Source of the DNA: Dinoroseobacter sp042096155
GTDB taxonomy: Bacteria > Pseudomonadota > Alphaproteobacteria > Rhodobacterales > Rhodobacteraceae
Direction of reading: 5' to 3'
DNA length: 45,928 nt
NCBI GenBank assembly: GCA_042096155.1
Contig: JBELMC010000008.1
Span: 1 to 45,928 of the forward strand
The notes beneath the pieces were generated by a model that saw only the letters and a list, made by a program, of their open reading frames with translations, was not told the DNA's origin and made no database searches. Each line of letters begins with the position of its first letter. Positions within the stretch are counted from its first letter, which is position 1. Made by a program: the position numbers and the translations under genes. Positions 34,050-43,306 of this stretch are shown piece by piece.

Positions 34050-35432
34050 ATGAATGTCACGTTGACCCAAAACGACCTGTCCGATGTCATCGAGGCGGAT
34101 CGCGCCCATATTTGGCATCACATGATGCAGCACAAAGCCCTGGAAACTGTGGATCCGCGCGTGATCGTCGAAGGCAAAGGCATGAAGGTTTGGGACGCCA
34201 CTGGCAAGGAGCATCTTGATGCCGTGTCAGGCGGCGTCTGGACTGTCAATGTCGGCTATGGGCGCGAAAGCATCGCCAACGCCGTCCGCGATCAGCTGGT
34301 CAAAATGAATTATTTTGCGGGCTCTGCAGGCTCCATTCCTGGCGCGATATTTGCGGAAAAGTTAATCGACAAGATGCCGGGCTTCAGCCGGGTCTATTTT
34401 TCCAACTCGGGGTCAGAAGCCAACGAGAAGGTTTTCAAAATGGTGCGACAGATTTCGCACCGGCATTACGGTGGCAAGAAAAACAAAATCCTGTTTCGTG
34501 AGCGCGATTACCACGGCACGACCATCACTGCCCTTGCCGCTGGTGGCCAGCCCGAGCGCGCCGCGCAATACGGCCCACTGACCGAGGGGTTTGTACAGGT
34601 GCCGCATTGTCTGGAATACCGTTCGCAATACCCGGATGCTGAAAACTACGGCGTTGCCGCGGCCAATGCGATTGAAGAGGTCATTTTACGCGAAGGCGCC
34701 GATAGCATTGGGTTGCTCTGCCTAGAGCCGATCACAGCAGGCGGTGGCGTTATCACACCACCCGAAGGCTATTGGGAGCGGGTCCAGGAAATTTGTACCA
34801 AGTACAATATCCTGCTGCATATCGACGAGGTCGTCTGTGGCGTTGGGCGTACTGGTACGTGGTTTGGATATCAGCATTACGGCGTCAAGCCCGACTTTGT
34901 AACCATGGCAAAAGGCGTGGCATCTGGCTATGCTGCAATTTCGTGCACCGTCACCACTGAAGCCGTCTTTTCGATGTTCAAAGACGACGCCGGTGATCAT
35001 CTGAGTCATTTCCGCGATATCTCGACCTTTGGCGGCTGTACCGCAGGCCCGGCAGCCGCGATAGAGAACATGGACATTATCATCCGTGAAAATTTACTCG
35101 AAAACACCACAGCGATGGGCGCGCGTCTGATCGACAATCTCAATGCGTTGTCTGAAAAACACAAGGTCATTGGTCAAGTACGCGGCAAAGGTTTGTTCTG
35201 CGGCGCTGAGCTGGTTACCGACCGCGTCACAAAAGACCCCGCCGACGAAAAGAAAGTCCTTGCCGTGGTCGCAGACTGCATGCAGCAAGGCGTAATCATT
35301 GGGGCCACCAACCGCTCGCTGCCAGGCCTGAACAACACGCTGTGCTTCTCGCCTGCATTGATCGCCACCGCAGATGATATCGATCATATTACTGGGTCTG
35401 TTGACGGCGCATTGGGCCGTGTTTTCGGCTAA
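34050..35432 (+). CDS. tpa: Taurine:pyruvate aminotransferase
   Basis: The class III PLP aminotransferase has 460 residues and converts taurine and pyruvate to sulfoacetaldehyde and L-alanine in the cytoplasm. Features are the SGSEANEKV phosphate-binding loop, ERDYHGTTITALAAGG, HIDEVVCGVGRTG with the PLP-ring Asp (D259), and the Schiff-base lysine K288 in FVTMAKGVASGY. Family membership alone would not give the substrate; linkage to tauABC, tauR and xsc does. AAAGGAG suits the second ATG (34050, MNVTLTQ) better than the one at 34044. It is the first gene of the tpa-tauR-xsc run. Confidence 0.94.
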   Translation: MNVTLTQNDLSDVIEADRAHIWHHMMQHKALETVDPRVIVEGKGMKVWDATGKEHLDAVSGGVWTVNVGYGRESIANAVRDQLVKMNYFAGSAGSIPGAIFAEKLIDKMPGFSRVYFSNSGSEANEKVFKMVRQISHRHYGGKKNKILFRERDYHGTTITALAAGGQPERAAQYGPLTEGFVQVPHCLEYRSQYPDAENYGVAAANAIEEVILREGADSIGLLCLEPITAGGGVITPPEGYWERVQEICTKYNILLHIDEVVCGVGRTGTWFGYQHYGVKPDFVTMAKGVASGYAAISCTVTTEAVFSMFKDDAGDHLSHFRDISTFGGCTAGPAAAIENMDIIIRENLLENTTAMGARLIDNLNALSEKHKVIGQVRGKGLFCGAELVTDRVTKDPADEKKVLAVVADCMQQGVIIGATNRSLPGLNNTLCFSPALIATADDIDHITGSVDGALGRVFG

Positions 35433-35506
35433 GGGCGTCCGAACCTGAGCGACCAATGGGAAGCCCCATTTCAGGGGGGGCACGACAGGTTGTTTTTTCT
35501 TCCGGT

Positions 35507-35520
35507 TATTGTCGACAATA
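35507..35520. promoter_or_regulatory. Palindromic site upstream of tauR
   Basis: TATTGTCGACAATA is a perfect 14-bp palindrome 101 bases before the tauR start. A further element, ATAAGTCCAG (35588-35597; CTGGACTTAT on the other strand), lies 24 bases before tauR and resembles the CTGGACTTAA-type repeat I recall as reported for Rhodobacter capsulatus TauR. Both are operator candidates for tauR autoregulation; neither is proven. Confidence 0.4.
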
Positions 35521-35621
35521 TTTCCAACTGAAACGCATATTTCGGGCGTATATGCGCCTCTTGCAAGACAACGGCAAACCTCGCACAATAAGTCCAGTCA
35601 TGCCCCGTTGTAAGGCCAAAT

Positions 35622-37106
35622 ATGTCGATCGCCGCCGAGACATTCTTTCTGGATCCGAACCACTCGGGTACATTGCAAAAACAGCTTCAGGAAATTGTCA
35701 CCTCAGGTATCCTATCGGGGCGTTTTCAACCTGGCCAACGCCTTCCTTCGTCGCGCCGTTTGGCCCGGCATCTGGGGATCAGCCGCATCACAGTCACGCT
35801 CGCCTATTCCGAGTTGTTGTCAAATGACTATCTGACGTCTCGCGGGCGATCTGGCTATTTTGTTTCGGACCAAGCCCCCAGGCCCCCCCGTTTTCCAGCG
35901 CAAACCGAGAACGCCCTTGACGATGACCGGCCGAAAATCGACTGGTCGCGCGCGCTTGGACAGCGCTTCTCGACCTATGCCAGCATTATCCGCCCTGACG
36001 ACTGGCGCAGCTATCAATATCCTTTCATCTACGGCCAAACCGATCCCACGCTTTTTGATCATCACAACTGGCGCCAATGCGCGTTGCAAGCCTTGGGACA
36101 GCGAGATTTTGAGGCGATGACTGCCGATTATTACGAACAAGACGACCCAAAACTGATCGAATATATCTCGCGGCATATTCTGCCCCGACGTGGCATCAGT
36201 GCCTCCGCGGATGAAATCTTGGTGACCCTGGGCGCCCAAAACGCACTGTGGATCGCGGCGCAAATTTTACTGACTCAACGGCGCACAGCTGTCATGGAGT
36301 ACCCCACCTATCCTGGCCTGCGCGAGATCCTGTCGCAGACCCGCTGCAATACCATTGCCTTGCCCGTCGATCACGATGGCCTGCCGCCAGACAGCGTGCC
36401 ACGCAATGTCGATGTGGTCTTTACCACCCCAAGTCACCATTGTCCGACCAACGCCACGATGCCCCTCGCGCGGCGGACCGCGTTGTTGGACCGTTCAGCG
36501 CGCGAAGGGTTTATCGTTGTCGAAGATGATTACGAATTTGAACTTGCCTTCACACGCGCGCCCTCTCCGGCTTTGAAATCGCTCGATCGGGCCGGATCCG
36601 TGGTCTATATTGGCTCATTCTCTAAATCCTTGTTTCCCGGTCTGCGGCTGGGTTTTCTGGTCGCACCGGCCCCTTTTGTTGCGGAAGCAAGGTCCTTGCG
36701 TGCTTTGATGCTGCGCCACCCGCCCGGACATATTCAGCGGACTGCCGCTTATTTTCTGAGCCTGGGGCATTACGACGCGCAGATCACCAAGATGGGCAAA
36801 GCCTATAAGGCGCGCCGCACAGTGATGGATGATGCAATCCGCAACCACGGGCTTCAGTTTGCCGGCGATGACAGCCAAGGGGGCTCATGCTTCTGGATGC
36901 GCGCCCCTGACGGCGTAAACACCCAGGCCTTGGCACTGGCGCTCAGAGAAAAAAGCGTTCTGATTGAACCAGGAGATATCTTTTTTGGTATCGACCGCGC
37001 AAATACGCGATACTATCGGTTGGCCTATTCTTCGATCCCGGCATCGCGCATCCCCGATGGGATCGCTCAGATTGCACAGGGCCTGCGCAATCTGGACATA
37101 CGCTAA
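35622..37106 (+). CDS. tauR: MocR-family (GntR) transcriptional activator of taurine genes
   Basis: The 494-residue regulator has an N-terminal GntR winged helix (about 15-83: FQPGQRLPSSRRLARHLGIS) joined by a linker to a fold-type I aminotransferase domain (about 120-490). The PLP lysine is K335 in GSFSKSLFPGLRLGF, with NALW, DDYEFEL and YRLAYSS motifs conserved. In Rhodobacter capsulatus, the orthologue TauR activates tpa and tau genes when taurine is present. Its place between tpa and xsc matches that system. TAAGG lies before the ATG. Confidence 0.92.
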   Translation: MSIAAETFFLDPNHSGTLQKQLQEIVTSGILSGRFQPGQRLPSSRRLARHLGISRITVTLAYSELLSNDYLTSRGRSGYFVSDQAPRPPRFPAQTENALDDDRPKIDWSRALGQRFSTYASIIRPDDWRSYQYPFIYGQTDPTLFDHHNWRQCALQALGQRDFEAMTADYYEQDDPKLIEYISRHILPRRGISASADEILVTLGAQNALWIAAQILLTQRRTAVMEYPTYPGLREILSQTRCNTIALPVDHDGLPPDSVPRNVDVVFTTPSHHCPTNATMPLARRTALLDRSAREGFIVVEDDYEFELAFTRAPSPALKSLDRAGSVVYIGSFSKSLFPGLRLGFLVAPAPFVAEARSLRALMLRHPPGHIQRTAAYFLSLGHYDAQITKMGKAYKARRTVMDDAIRNHGLQFAGDDSQGGSCFWMRAPDGVNTQALALALREKSVLIEPGDIFFGIDRANTRYYRLAYSSIPASRIPDGIAQIAQGLRNLDIR

Positions 37107-37215
37107 CGCTCCACTGGCCCTATTGGCAATCTTCTGTGCTGCCTAAACAACGTCAATCCTTCTCAAACCTGCGGGTCTGTTTTGACCCTTTTTCCTCGTT
37201 CAGGAGTATATCCCT

Positions 37216-38991
37216 ATGAAGATGACGACCGAAGAAGCCTTTGTAAAAACGTTGCAAATGCACGGCATCGATAACGCATTTGGCATTATCGGCTCAGCTA
37301 TGATGCCGATTTCGGACATCTTCCCAGATGCCGGTATCACATTTTGGGACTGCGCGCATGAAGGGTCTGCAGGCATGATGGCGGACGGTTTCACCCGCGC
37401 CACTGGCCGGATGTCGATGATGATCGCGCAGAACGGCCCTGGCATCACCAACTTTGTCACCGCCGTGAAAACCGCTTACTGGAACCACACCCCATGCTTG
37501 CTGGTCACCCCGCAAGCGGCCAATAAAACCATCGGTCAGGGTGGCTTTCAGGAAATGGAGCAAATGAACCTATTTGCCGATTGCGTCGCGTATCAAGAAG
37601 AAGTCCGCGACCCGTCGCGTATCGCCGAGACGCTGAACCGCGTGATCATGCAAGCCAAGCGCGCGTCGGCCCCGGCGCAGATCAATATTCCGCGCGATTT
37701 CTGGACTCAAGTGATCGACATCGAGCTGCCAATGATCGTTGATTTCGAGCGTCCCGCCGGCGGTGAGACTGCTATTTCTGAGGCCGCAGATCTGCTGTCG
37801 AACGCAAAGCATCCTGTGATCCTGAACGGGGCGGGCGTGGTGCTCGCCGATGGTGGCATCGCCGCGTCTATGGCGCTGGCCGAACGTCTTGATGCCGCGG
37901 TTTGTGTTGGCTACCAACACAATGACGCGTTCCCTGGCTCGCATCCCCTGTTCGCAGGCCCTTTGGGTTACAACGGCAGCAAAGCAGGCATGGAGCTGAT
38001 CGCAAAAGCGGATGTCATTCTGGCGCTTGGCACGCGCTTGAATCCGTTTTCGACCTTGCCTGGCTATGGCATCGACTACTGGCCAACGGACGCGAAGATC
38101 ATCCAGGTCGATATCAACCCAGACCGCATTGGTTTGACGAAGAAAGTCACTGTTGGCATCGTAGCCGACGCTGCGAAAGCCGCCACTGGCATCTTGGCCA
38201 GATTGGCCGACACGGCAGGCGATACGGATCGTGAAGTGCGCAAAGCCCTCATTGCCAAGACCAAATCGGCCTGGGCGCAAGAGCTGACTTCGCTGGATCA
38301 CGAGCAAGACGATCCCGGCACCACTTGGAATGAGCGGGCCCGCGCCGACAAGCCCGACTGGATGAGCCCGCGCAAAGCATGGCGCGCGATCCAAGCAGCA
38401 CTTCCAAAAGACGCGATCATTTCGTCCGATATTGGCAACAATTGCGCCATCGGAAACGCTTATCCCAGCTTTGAAGAGGGCCGCAAATACCTCGCGCCAG
38501 GTTTGTTTGGTCCGTGCGGCTATGGCTTGCCTGCCATTGTCGGTGCCAAGATTGGCCGCCCAGATGTTCCCGTTGTTGGCTTTGCAGGGGATGGCGCCTT
38601 CGGCATCGCTGTGAACGAACTGACGGCAATTGGCCGCGGCGAATGGCCCGGCATAACCATGGTCGTTTTCCGCAACTACCAATGGGGCGCGGAAAAGCGA
38701 AACTCGACACTATGGTTTGACGATAACTTTGTCGGCACTGAGCTCGACACAGAAGTGTCGTATGCCGGCATTGCGCAGGCTTGCGGTCTGATTGGTGTGC
38801 AGGCACGCACCCAAGAGGAGCTGACAGATCTGCTGAACCAGTCCATCAAAGATCAGGCCAATGGCAAAACGACGCTCATCGAAGCGATGATCAACCAAGA
38901 ATTGGGCGAGCCGTTCCGCCGCGATGCAATGAAGAAACCTGTTGCAGTCGCCGGGATCAACAAAGATGATATGCGCTGCGAACCAGCATAA
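37216..38991 (+). CDS. xsc: Sulfoacetaldehyde acetyltransferase
   Basis: The 591-residue thiamine-diphosphate enzyme splits sulfoacetaldehyde with phosphate to acetyl phosphate and sulfite. The catalytic Glu is in CAHEGSAGMMADGFTRATG. The Xsc-type N-terminus MKMTTEEAFVKTLQMHGI and NGPGITNFVTAVKTAYWNHT are seen, and the C-terminal TPP motif AGDGAFGIAVNELTA ends in FRNYQWGAEKRN, which distinguishes Xsc from acetolactate synthases. AGGAG precedes the ATG. It follows tauR by 109 bases. The usual pta partner is not downstream; a strong terminator is. Confidence 0.96.
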   Translation: MKMTTEEAFVKTLQMHGIDNAFGIIGSAMMPISDIFPDAGITFWDCAHEGSAGMMADGFTRATGRMSMMIAQNGPGITNFVTAVKTAYWNHTPCLLVTPQAANKTIGQGGFQEMEQMNLFADCVAYQEEVRDPSRIAETLNRVIMQAKRASAPAQINIPRDFWTQVIDIELPMIVDFERPAGGETAISEAADLLSNAKHPVILNGAGVVLADGGIAASMALAERLDAAVCVGYQHNDAFPGSHPLFAGPLGYNGSKAGMELIAKADVILALGTRLNPFSTLPGYGIDYWPTDAKIIQVDINPDRIGLTKKVTVGIVADAAKAATGILARLADTAGDTDREVRKALIAKTKSAWAQELTSLDHEQDDPGTTWNERARADKPDWMSPRKAWRAIQAALPKDAIISSDIGNNCAIGNAYPSFEEGRKYLAPGLFGPCGYGLPAIVGAKIGRPDVPVVGFAGDGAFGIAVNELTAIGRGEWPGITMVVFRNYQWGAEKRNSTLWFDDNFVGTELDTEVSYAGIAQACGLIGVQARTQEELTDLLNQSIKDQANGKTTLIEAMINQELGEPFRRDAMKKPVAVAGINKDDMRCEPA

Positions 38992-39012
38992 AGCGGTTCT
39001 ATATTAAACGCG

Positions 39013-39040
39013 AAGAGGCGCCCCGATTGGCGCCTCTTTG
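39013..39040 (+). terminator. Intrinsic terminator after xsc
   Basis: AAGAGGCGCC (39013-39022) and GGCGCCTCTT (39029-39038) form a 10-bp perfect stem with a 6-base loop, followed by TGTT. It begins 22 bases after the xsc stop and should close the tpa-tauR-xsc transcript. Confidence 0.9.
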
Positions 39041-39267
39041 TTCGTGAACCGTCACGTCATCGTCTTTGGCCAACATGCCGACTGAAAAGGGCTTTGCAAT
39101 CGCATGGCACTGCAAGAGACAAAACAATCAGCGTCACCGCATACAATTCGGCATAGCAATCTCATCGGAAGCAACATATTCGCCGCCGAAATTTATTTTG
39201 GAATTGAAACAAAACGATAGCGGTGCGAACGCAAGAAGTCACAAAATTTTATGAAAATTTCTTTGAC

Positions 39268-39292
39268 TTTTTCACGAAATTGGTGTGAAAAA
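39268..39292. promoter_or_regulatory. Inverted repeat upstream of the XRE-cupin gene
   Basis: TTTTTCAC (39268-39275) and GTGAAAAA (39285-39292) form a perfect 8-bp inverted repeat with a 9-base spacer in an AT-rich segment 35 bases before the regulator start. A third TTTTTCA lies near 39303. TTGACT at 39263-39268 could be a -35 box overlapping it. It is a likely operator for autoregulation. Confidence 0.5.
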
Positions 39293-39326
39293 ATAATAGA
39301 ATTTTTCATTATCGGGTGCTTTTGGT

Positions 39327-39881
39327 ATGCCCACTCTCAGTCTTGGGGCGGATCTTCGGGCGTTGCGCAAACTGCGCGGCATGACCCTGACGGATATATC
39401 GGAAATCTCCGGACGGTCTGTGGGGTGGCTCAGCCAGGTGGAACGCGATCTGTCGGTGCCGGGCGACGAAGATTTGGCCGAGATGGCGCGGATCTACAAG
39501 GTGCCGATGTCGCTGTTGAACGACGAGACCGGCGGTGCCGAAGCCGAGCAGGGACGCATCGTGCGGGCTGGCAACCGGCGCAGCGCCGGACCTCCGATAG
39601 ACGGGCTATTCGAAACCTTGGTGTCACCGGACCTGACTGACAGCTTTGAGGTCATTCATTCCGTCTTTGCGGCGGGCAGCCAGCTCAGCAACTATAAAGA
39701 GCGCCCGACCCAAGAGGTCGGCTACGTGATATCCGGTAAGCTCGACCTGTATCTGTCGGACGATAAATTCACCGTTGGTGCGGGTGACAGCTTTCGGATC
39801 CGCAACGAAGCCTTTCGCTGGGCCAACCCTTACGCAGCTGCAGCGATCGTCCTTTGGATCATCTCACCGCCTGTTTATTAA
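39327..39881 (+). CDS. XRE-family regulator with C-terminal cupin domain
   Basis: The 184-residue cytoplasmic regulator has an N-terminal HTH_3 domain (about 5-62: LRALRKLRGMTLTDISEISG, then VGWLSQVERDLSVPG) and a cupin_2 domain (about 115-182: PTQEVGYVISGKLDLYLSDD, VGAGDSFRIRNEAFRWANP). Such regulators often control the adjacent catabolic genes, with the cupin sensing a small ligand. It sits 33 bases before the first FAD/GcvT dehydrogenase gene and in the same direction, so that module is its probable target. Confidence 0.88.
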   Translation: MPTLSLGADLRALRKLRGMTLTDISEISGRSVGWLSQVERDLSVPGDEDLAEMARIYKVPMSLLNDETGGAEAEQGRIVRAGNRRSAGPPIDGLFETLVSPDLTDSFEVIHSVFAAGSQLSNYKERPTQEVGYVISGKLDLYLSDDKFTVGAGDSFRIRNEAFRWANPYAAAAIVLWIISPPVY

Positions 39882-39914
39882 TGTCTACCCAGATGTCTCA
39901 GGAGACCACGCAGC

Positions 39915-42362
39915 ATGTCTGACCTTCCCTCTACAGCGCGCGTCGTCATCATTGGAGGCGGCGTTGTTGGTGTTTCGACGTTATATCATCTGGCCAAGCA
40001 AGGCTGGAGCGACTGCGTCTTACTGGAAAAAAACGAACTGACCGCAGGATCCACCTGGCATGCTGCAGGCAATTGCCCAAATTTTTCGACAAATTGGGCC
40101 GTTTTGAACATGCAACGCTATGGACTGGAACTGTACCGCCGCCTTGCGGATGAGGTCGATTATCCGATCAATTATCACGTCACCGGATCCTTGCGTTTGG
40201 CCCATAGCATGGAAAGAATGCACGAGTTTGAAAAAGTCGCCGGATTGGGCCGCGCCCAAGGACTGACCTTAGAGATATGCACCCCCGCTGAACTGCAAGC
40301 GCATAACCCGTTTTTGCAAATCCATGATTTGACCGGTGGACTTTGGGATCCGCTCGATGGCGACATCGATCCGGCTCAATTGACTCAAGCGCTTGCCAAA
40401 CGCGCGCGCGACCTGGGCGCGACAGTGTCCCGTTTCAATCCATGCATTGGCATCCGCCGTGAAACGGGCGAATGGGTGCTCGAGACCGAAAAAGGCGAAA
40501 TTCGCTGCGAAAAAGTCGTCAACGCGGCAGGCTATTACGCCCAGCGCATCGGCGAGATGTTCCGGCCCTTCGGCGGCCGCCGGGTGCCAATGGTGGTCAT
40601 GTCACATCAGTATTTCATGACCGAAGAAATTGGCGAGCTGGCCGCTTGGAGCAAACAAGAGGGCCGCAAGATGCCGCTGGTCCGCGATGTGGATGTTTCG
40701 TATTATCTGCGTCAAGACAAGGCCGGACTGAACCTCGGCCCCTATGAGCGCAATTGCAAAGCCGCATGGGTCACCCCTGACGATCCCATGCCACAGGACT
40801 TCAGTTTCCAGCTGTATCCCGACGATCTGGAGCGTCTCGAATTCTATATGGAAGACGCAATGGAACGGGTTCCGCTTTTGGGTACGGCAGGCGTTGGGCG
40901 CAACATCAACGGGCCGATCCCCTACGCGCCCGACGGCCTTCCGATGATGGGTCCCATGCCCGGGGTGCTCAACGCGTTCGAAGCACATTCCTTCACCTTC
41001 GGCATCGCCCAAGGCGGTGGCGCGGGCAAGGTCATGGCCGAATGGCTAATCGAGGGCGAGACGGAGTGGGATATGTGGGCTGTTGATCCGCGCCGCTACA
41101 CCAGACATGCCGATCACGACTACTGCCTGTCCAAGGCATTGGAAACCTATGGCCATGAATACGCGATGCATTTTCCGTATCACGAGTGGCCTGCAGGACG
41201 TGACAAAAAGCTGTCACCGGTGGATGCGAAAATCCGCGCCAAAGGGGGCCAAATGGGCGCCTATAACGGCTGGGAGCGGGCAAATTGGTTCGCCAAAGAC
41301 GGAGAAGACACCTCAGAAGACAGGACCCAGACCTGGAACCGCAATGGCCCATGGTCCCATGCGATCAAGCGCGAGGTCGAGGCCGTCCGCGACGGTGTCG
41401 GCGTGTTGGACCTGCCCGGGTTCTCGCGGTTCAACCTTTCGGGTGCTGGAGCCGCTGAGTGGCTGGCAGGCCAAATCGCAGGCGCGTTGCCCAAGATCGG
41501 CCGCATCAGCTTGGGCTATTTTCCAGACAGCCGAGGCCGCATCCTGACCGAGATGTCGCTGATCCGCCATTCCGAAGACCATTTCACATTGATCACAGCA
41601 GCTCTGGCGCAATGGCATGACCTTGAGTTGCTGCGCAATAATTTGGCCCACGGTTTAAGCCTGACCGATCACACCGATGAGATCTCGACACTGCTCGTCT
41701 GTGGACCGAAATCGCGCGCGGCATTCCAAACTGTGGGAACCAACGCTGATTTGACCCTTGGATGGTTGACCCATCAATCTGCACGGGTCGCGGGCATCTC
41801 TTGTACCCTGATGCGGGTCAGCTTTGCAGGCGAGCTTGGCTGGGAAATCCACGCATCAATGGCCGATATACCCGCGCTTTATGACGCTGTACTGGCGGCC
41901 GGTGCAATCCCTTTTGGGATGTATGCATTGAACACGATGCGGATTGAAAAAGGCTACCGCGCGTGGAAGGGCGATTTGTCCACCGATTATACCTTGTTGG
42001 AAGGCGGCTTGGACCGCTTTATCAAATTCGACAAGCCTCAGAACTTTCCTGGTAAAGCTGCGCTTTTGATCGAAAAGCAACGCGGCTCTAAGACGTCCTT
42101 TGCCACTTTGACCATCGAGACCGATGCGCTGGACGCGCCTTACATGGCGACCATCTGGAACGGCAATCACGTTGTAGGCAAGATCACGTCCTGCGCCTAT
42201 GGCTACCGGGTCGAAAATACGGTTGCCCTTGGCATGCTGCGTCCAGATCTGAACGTTGCAGGCACCAGGCTGGAGGTTGAAATTTTTGGCAAACGCCACG
42301 CGGCAATGGTCCAGGCCAACGCTCCACTGTGGGACCCTGACAATGCCCGCTTGCGCGCGTAG
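39915..42362 (+). CDS. FAD-dependent oxidoreductase/GcvT protein, dimethylglycine dehydrogenase-like (first copy)
   Basis: The 815-residue protein has an N-terminal DAO/FAD domain (VIIGGGVVGVSTLYHLAK), ELTAGSTWHAAG with H49 at the position of covalent flavin attachment in dimethylglycine dehydrogenase, an FAO_M linker, and GcvT folate-binding plus C-terminal barrel domains (about 430-815; VSFAGELGWEIHAS, MRIEKGYRAWKGD). Family members oxidatively demethylate N-methyl amino compounds and capture the methyl as methylene-tetrahydrofolate. The residues after the flavin His (NCPNFSTNW) differ from the second copy (LIAQLRASQ), suggesting another substrate. AGGAGA precedes the ATG. Confidence 0.9.
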   Translation: MSDLPSTARVVIIGGGVVGVSTLYHLAKQGWSDCVLLEKNELTAGSTWHAAGNCPNFSTNWAVLNMQRYGLELYRRLADEVDYPINYHVTGSLRLAHSMERMHEFEKVAGLGRAQGLTLEICTPAELQAHNPFLQIHDLTGGLWDPLDGDIDPAQLTQALAKRARDLGATVSRFNPCIGIRRETGEWVLETEKGEIRCEKVVNAAGYYAQRIGEMFRPFGGRRVPMVVMSHQYFMTEEIGELAAWSKQEGRKMPLVRDVDVSYYLRQDKAGLNLGPYERNCKAAWVTPDDPMPQDFSFQLYPDDLERLEFYMEDAMERVPLLGTAGVGRNINGPIPYAPDGLPMMGPMPGVLNAFEAHSFTFGIAQGGGAGKVMAEWLIEGETEWDMWAVDPRRYTRHADHDYCLSKALETYGHEYAMHFPYHEWPAGRDKKLSPVDAKIRAKGGQMGAYNGWERANWFAKDGEDTSEDRTQTWNRNGPWSHAIKREVEAVRDGVGVLDLPGFSRFNLSGAGAAEWLAGQIAGALPKIGRISLGYFPDSRGRILTEMSLIRHSEDHFTLITAALAQWHDLELLRNNLAHGLSLTDHTDEISTLLVCGPKSRAAFQTVGTNADLTLGWLTHQSARVAGISCTLMRVSFAGELGWEIHASMADIPALYDAVLAAGAIPFGMYALNTMRIEKGYRAWKGDLSTDYTLLEGGLDRFIKFDKPQNFPGKAALLIEKQRGSKTSFATLTIETDALDAPYMATIWNGNHVVGKITSCAYGYRVENTVALGMLRPDLNVAGTRLEVEIFGKRHAAMVQANAPLWDPDNARLRA

Positions 42363-42477
42363 GCCTCATGCAGGGCGGGTCCGTCATCGGGCTTGGCGCA
42401 GCACGCTGGCATCCAATGCGCCCATCCCGAAAAGAGACCCGGCAGGATCGAAAAAGTGGGCGGTTTTCAGTGGTGAT

Positions 42478-43293
42478 ATGATTGACATACCAAACGGAAC
42501 CCCACCATCCCCGGCGTCGCGACGCGGCGGGCGCGCTGCACGGGTGGCGCTGCGCGCGGCCTCACTGAGTCGAGACAGGTGGCCCGTCGATCTCAGTCTC
42601 GAGGACGGCACATATAGCCCACTGGTCCAAGAGCAGGTGGAACGTATCTATGCAACGGCGCTGGATGCACTGGATCAGACCGGCATGGCCAAAGTGCCAC
42701 CCTCTGGGGTCGAGAGTCTGATCAAGGCCGGGTGCATTTTGGACAAAGACGCCCGTATCCATATCCCACGCGCGGTTGTGGCCGAAATGCGGGAAAAAAC
42801 TGCCAAGACCGGTACCCTGCCCGGGCTTGCTCCTGCCCATGATCTGGAAATGTCCGGCCGCCGCGTGCCTTGTGGCACCGCTGGGGCGACAGTGCACATT
42901 GTCGATCTTGAAACTGGAAGGTACCGCGAGAGCAGCGCGCAAGATGTAAATGATGTTGCCAAGCTGGTCCAACATCTCGATATCATTACGATCTATATCG
43001 CCTGTGCGGATACCACCAAGCATATCGCAACGTGCTGTGTCGAATCGGATCACTTGGGATGCCTCAAGCGCATCCACCAGATCGCAGGGGATGAAGAGGC
43101 GTTTCAAGACCGACCGTTCATTTCAAAACCGAACTGTTTTGTCGGTCCACCGATGACCTTCGCAGAGGAAAGCAGCCAAGTGATGGCGATCTGCGTTCGC
43201 GCATGCGCGCAGATGCAGCGCCATATGATCTCGCCTGAACTGGATCACGCCCTGCCGCAAAATGTAAACCTTGTCGCGCTGAAGCGCTCATAG
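42478..43293 (+). pseudogene. MttB-type trimethylamine/betaine methyltransferase remnant, internally deleted
   Basis: This 271-residue frame is a shortened relative of MttB-family corrinoid methyltransferases, normally about 500 residues. The N-terminal half is recognisable (RRGGRAARVALRAASLS, EDGTYSPLVQEQVERIYATA, GTAGATVHIVDLETGRYRES). About 20 residues are missing after QHLDI (the FFQRP segment), then TTKHIATCC and NCFVGPPMTFAEESSQVM follow. After that about 200 residues, including most of the barrel and the cobamide-facing end, are absent. It is almost certainly inactive. The ATG at 42478 is poorly supported. The intact gene would have fitted a methylamine/betaine module with the flanking dehydrogenases. 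Confidence 0.75.
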
Positions 43294-43306
43294 AAAGGCG
43301 TACTGC

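Noticed and set aside
35444..35495. Terminator after tpa
   Set aside because: AATGGG/CCCATT forms a short stem with an AAGC loop at 35455-35470, but a G run follows and the T-rich stretch lies about 20 bases further on, so it is not a convincing intrinsic terminator.
37570..38682. Minus-strand open frame of 370 codons inside xsc
   Set aside because: It is fully antisense to xsc; its length comes from the codon bias of the GC-rich gene and no protein family is recognisable.
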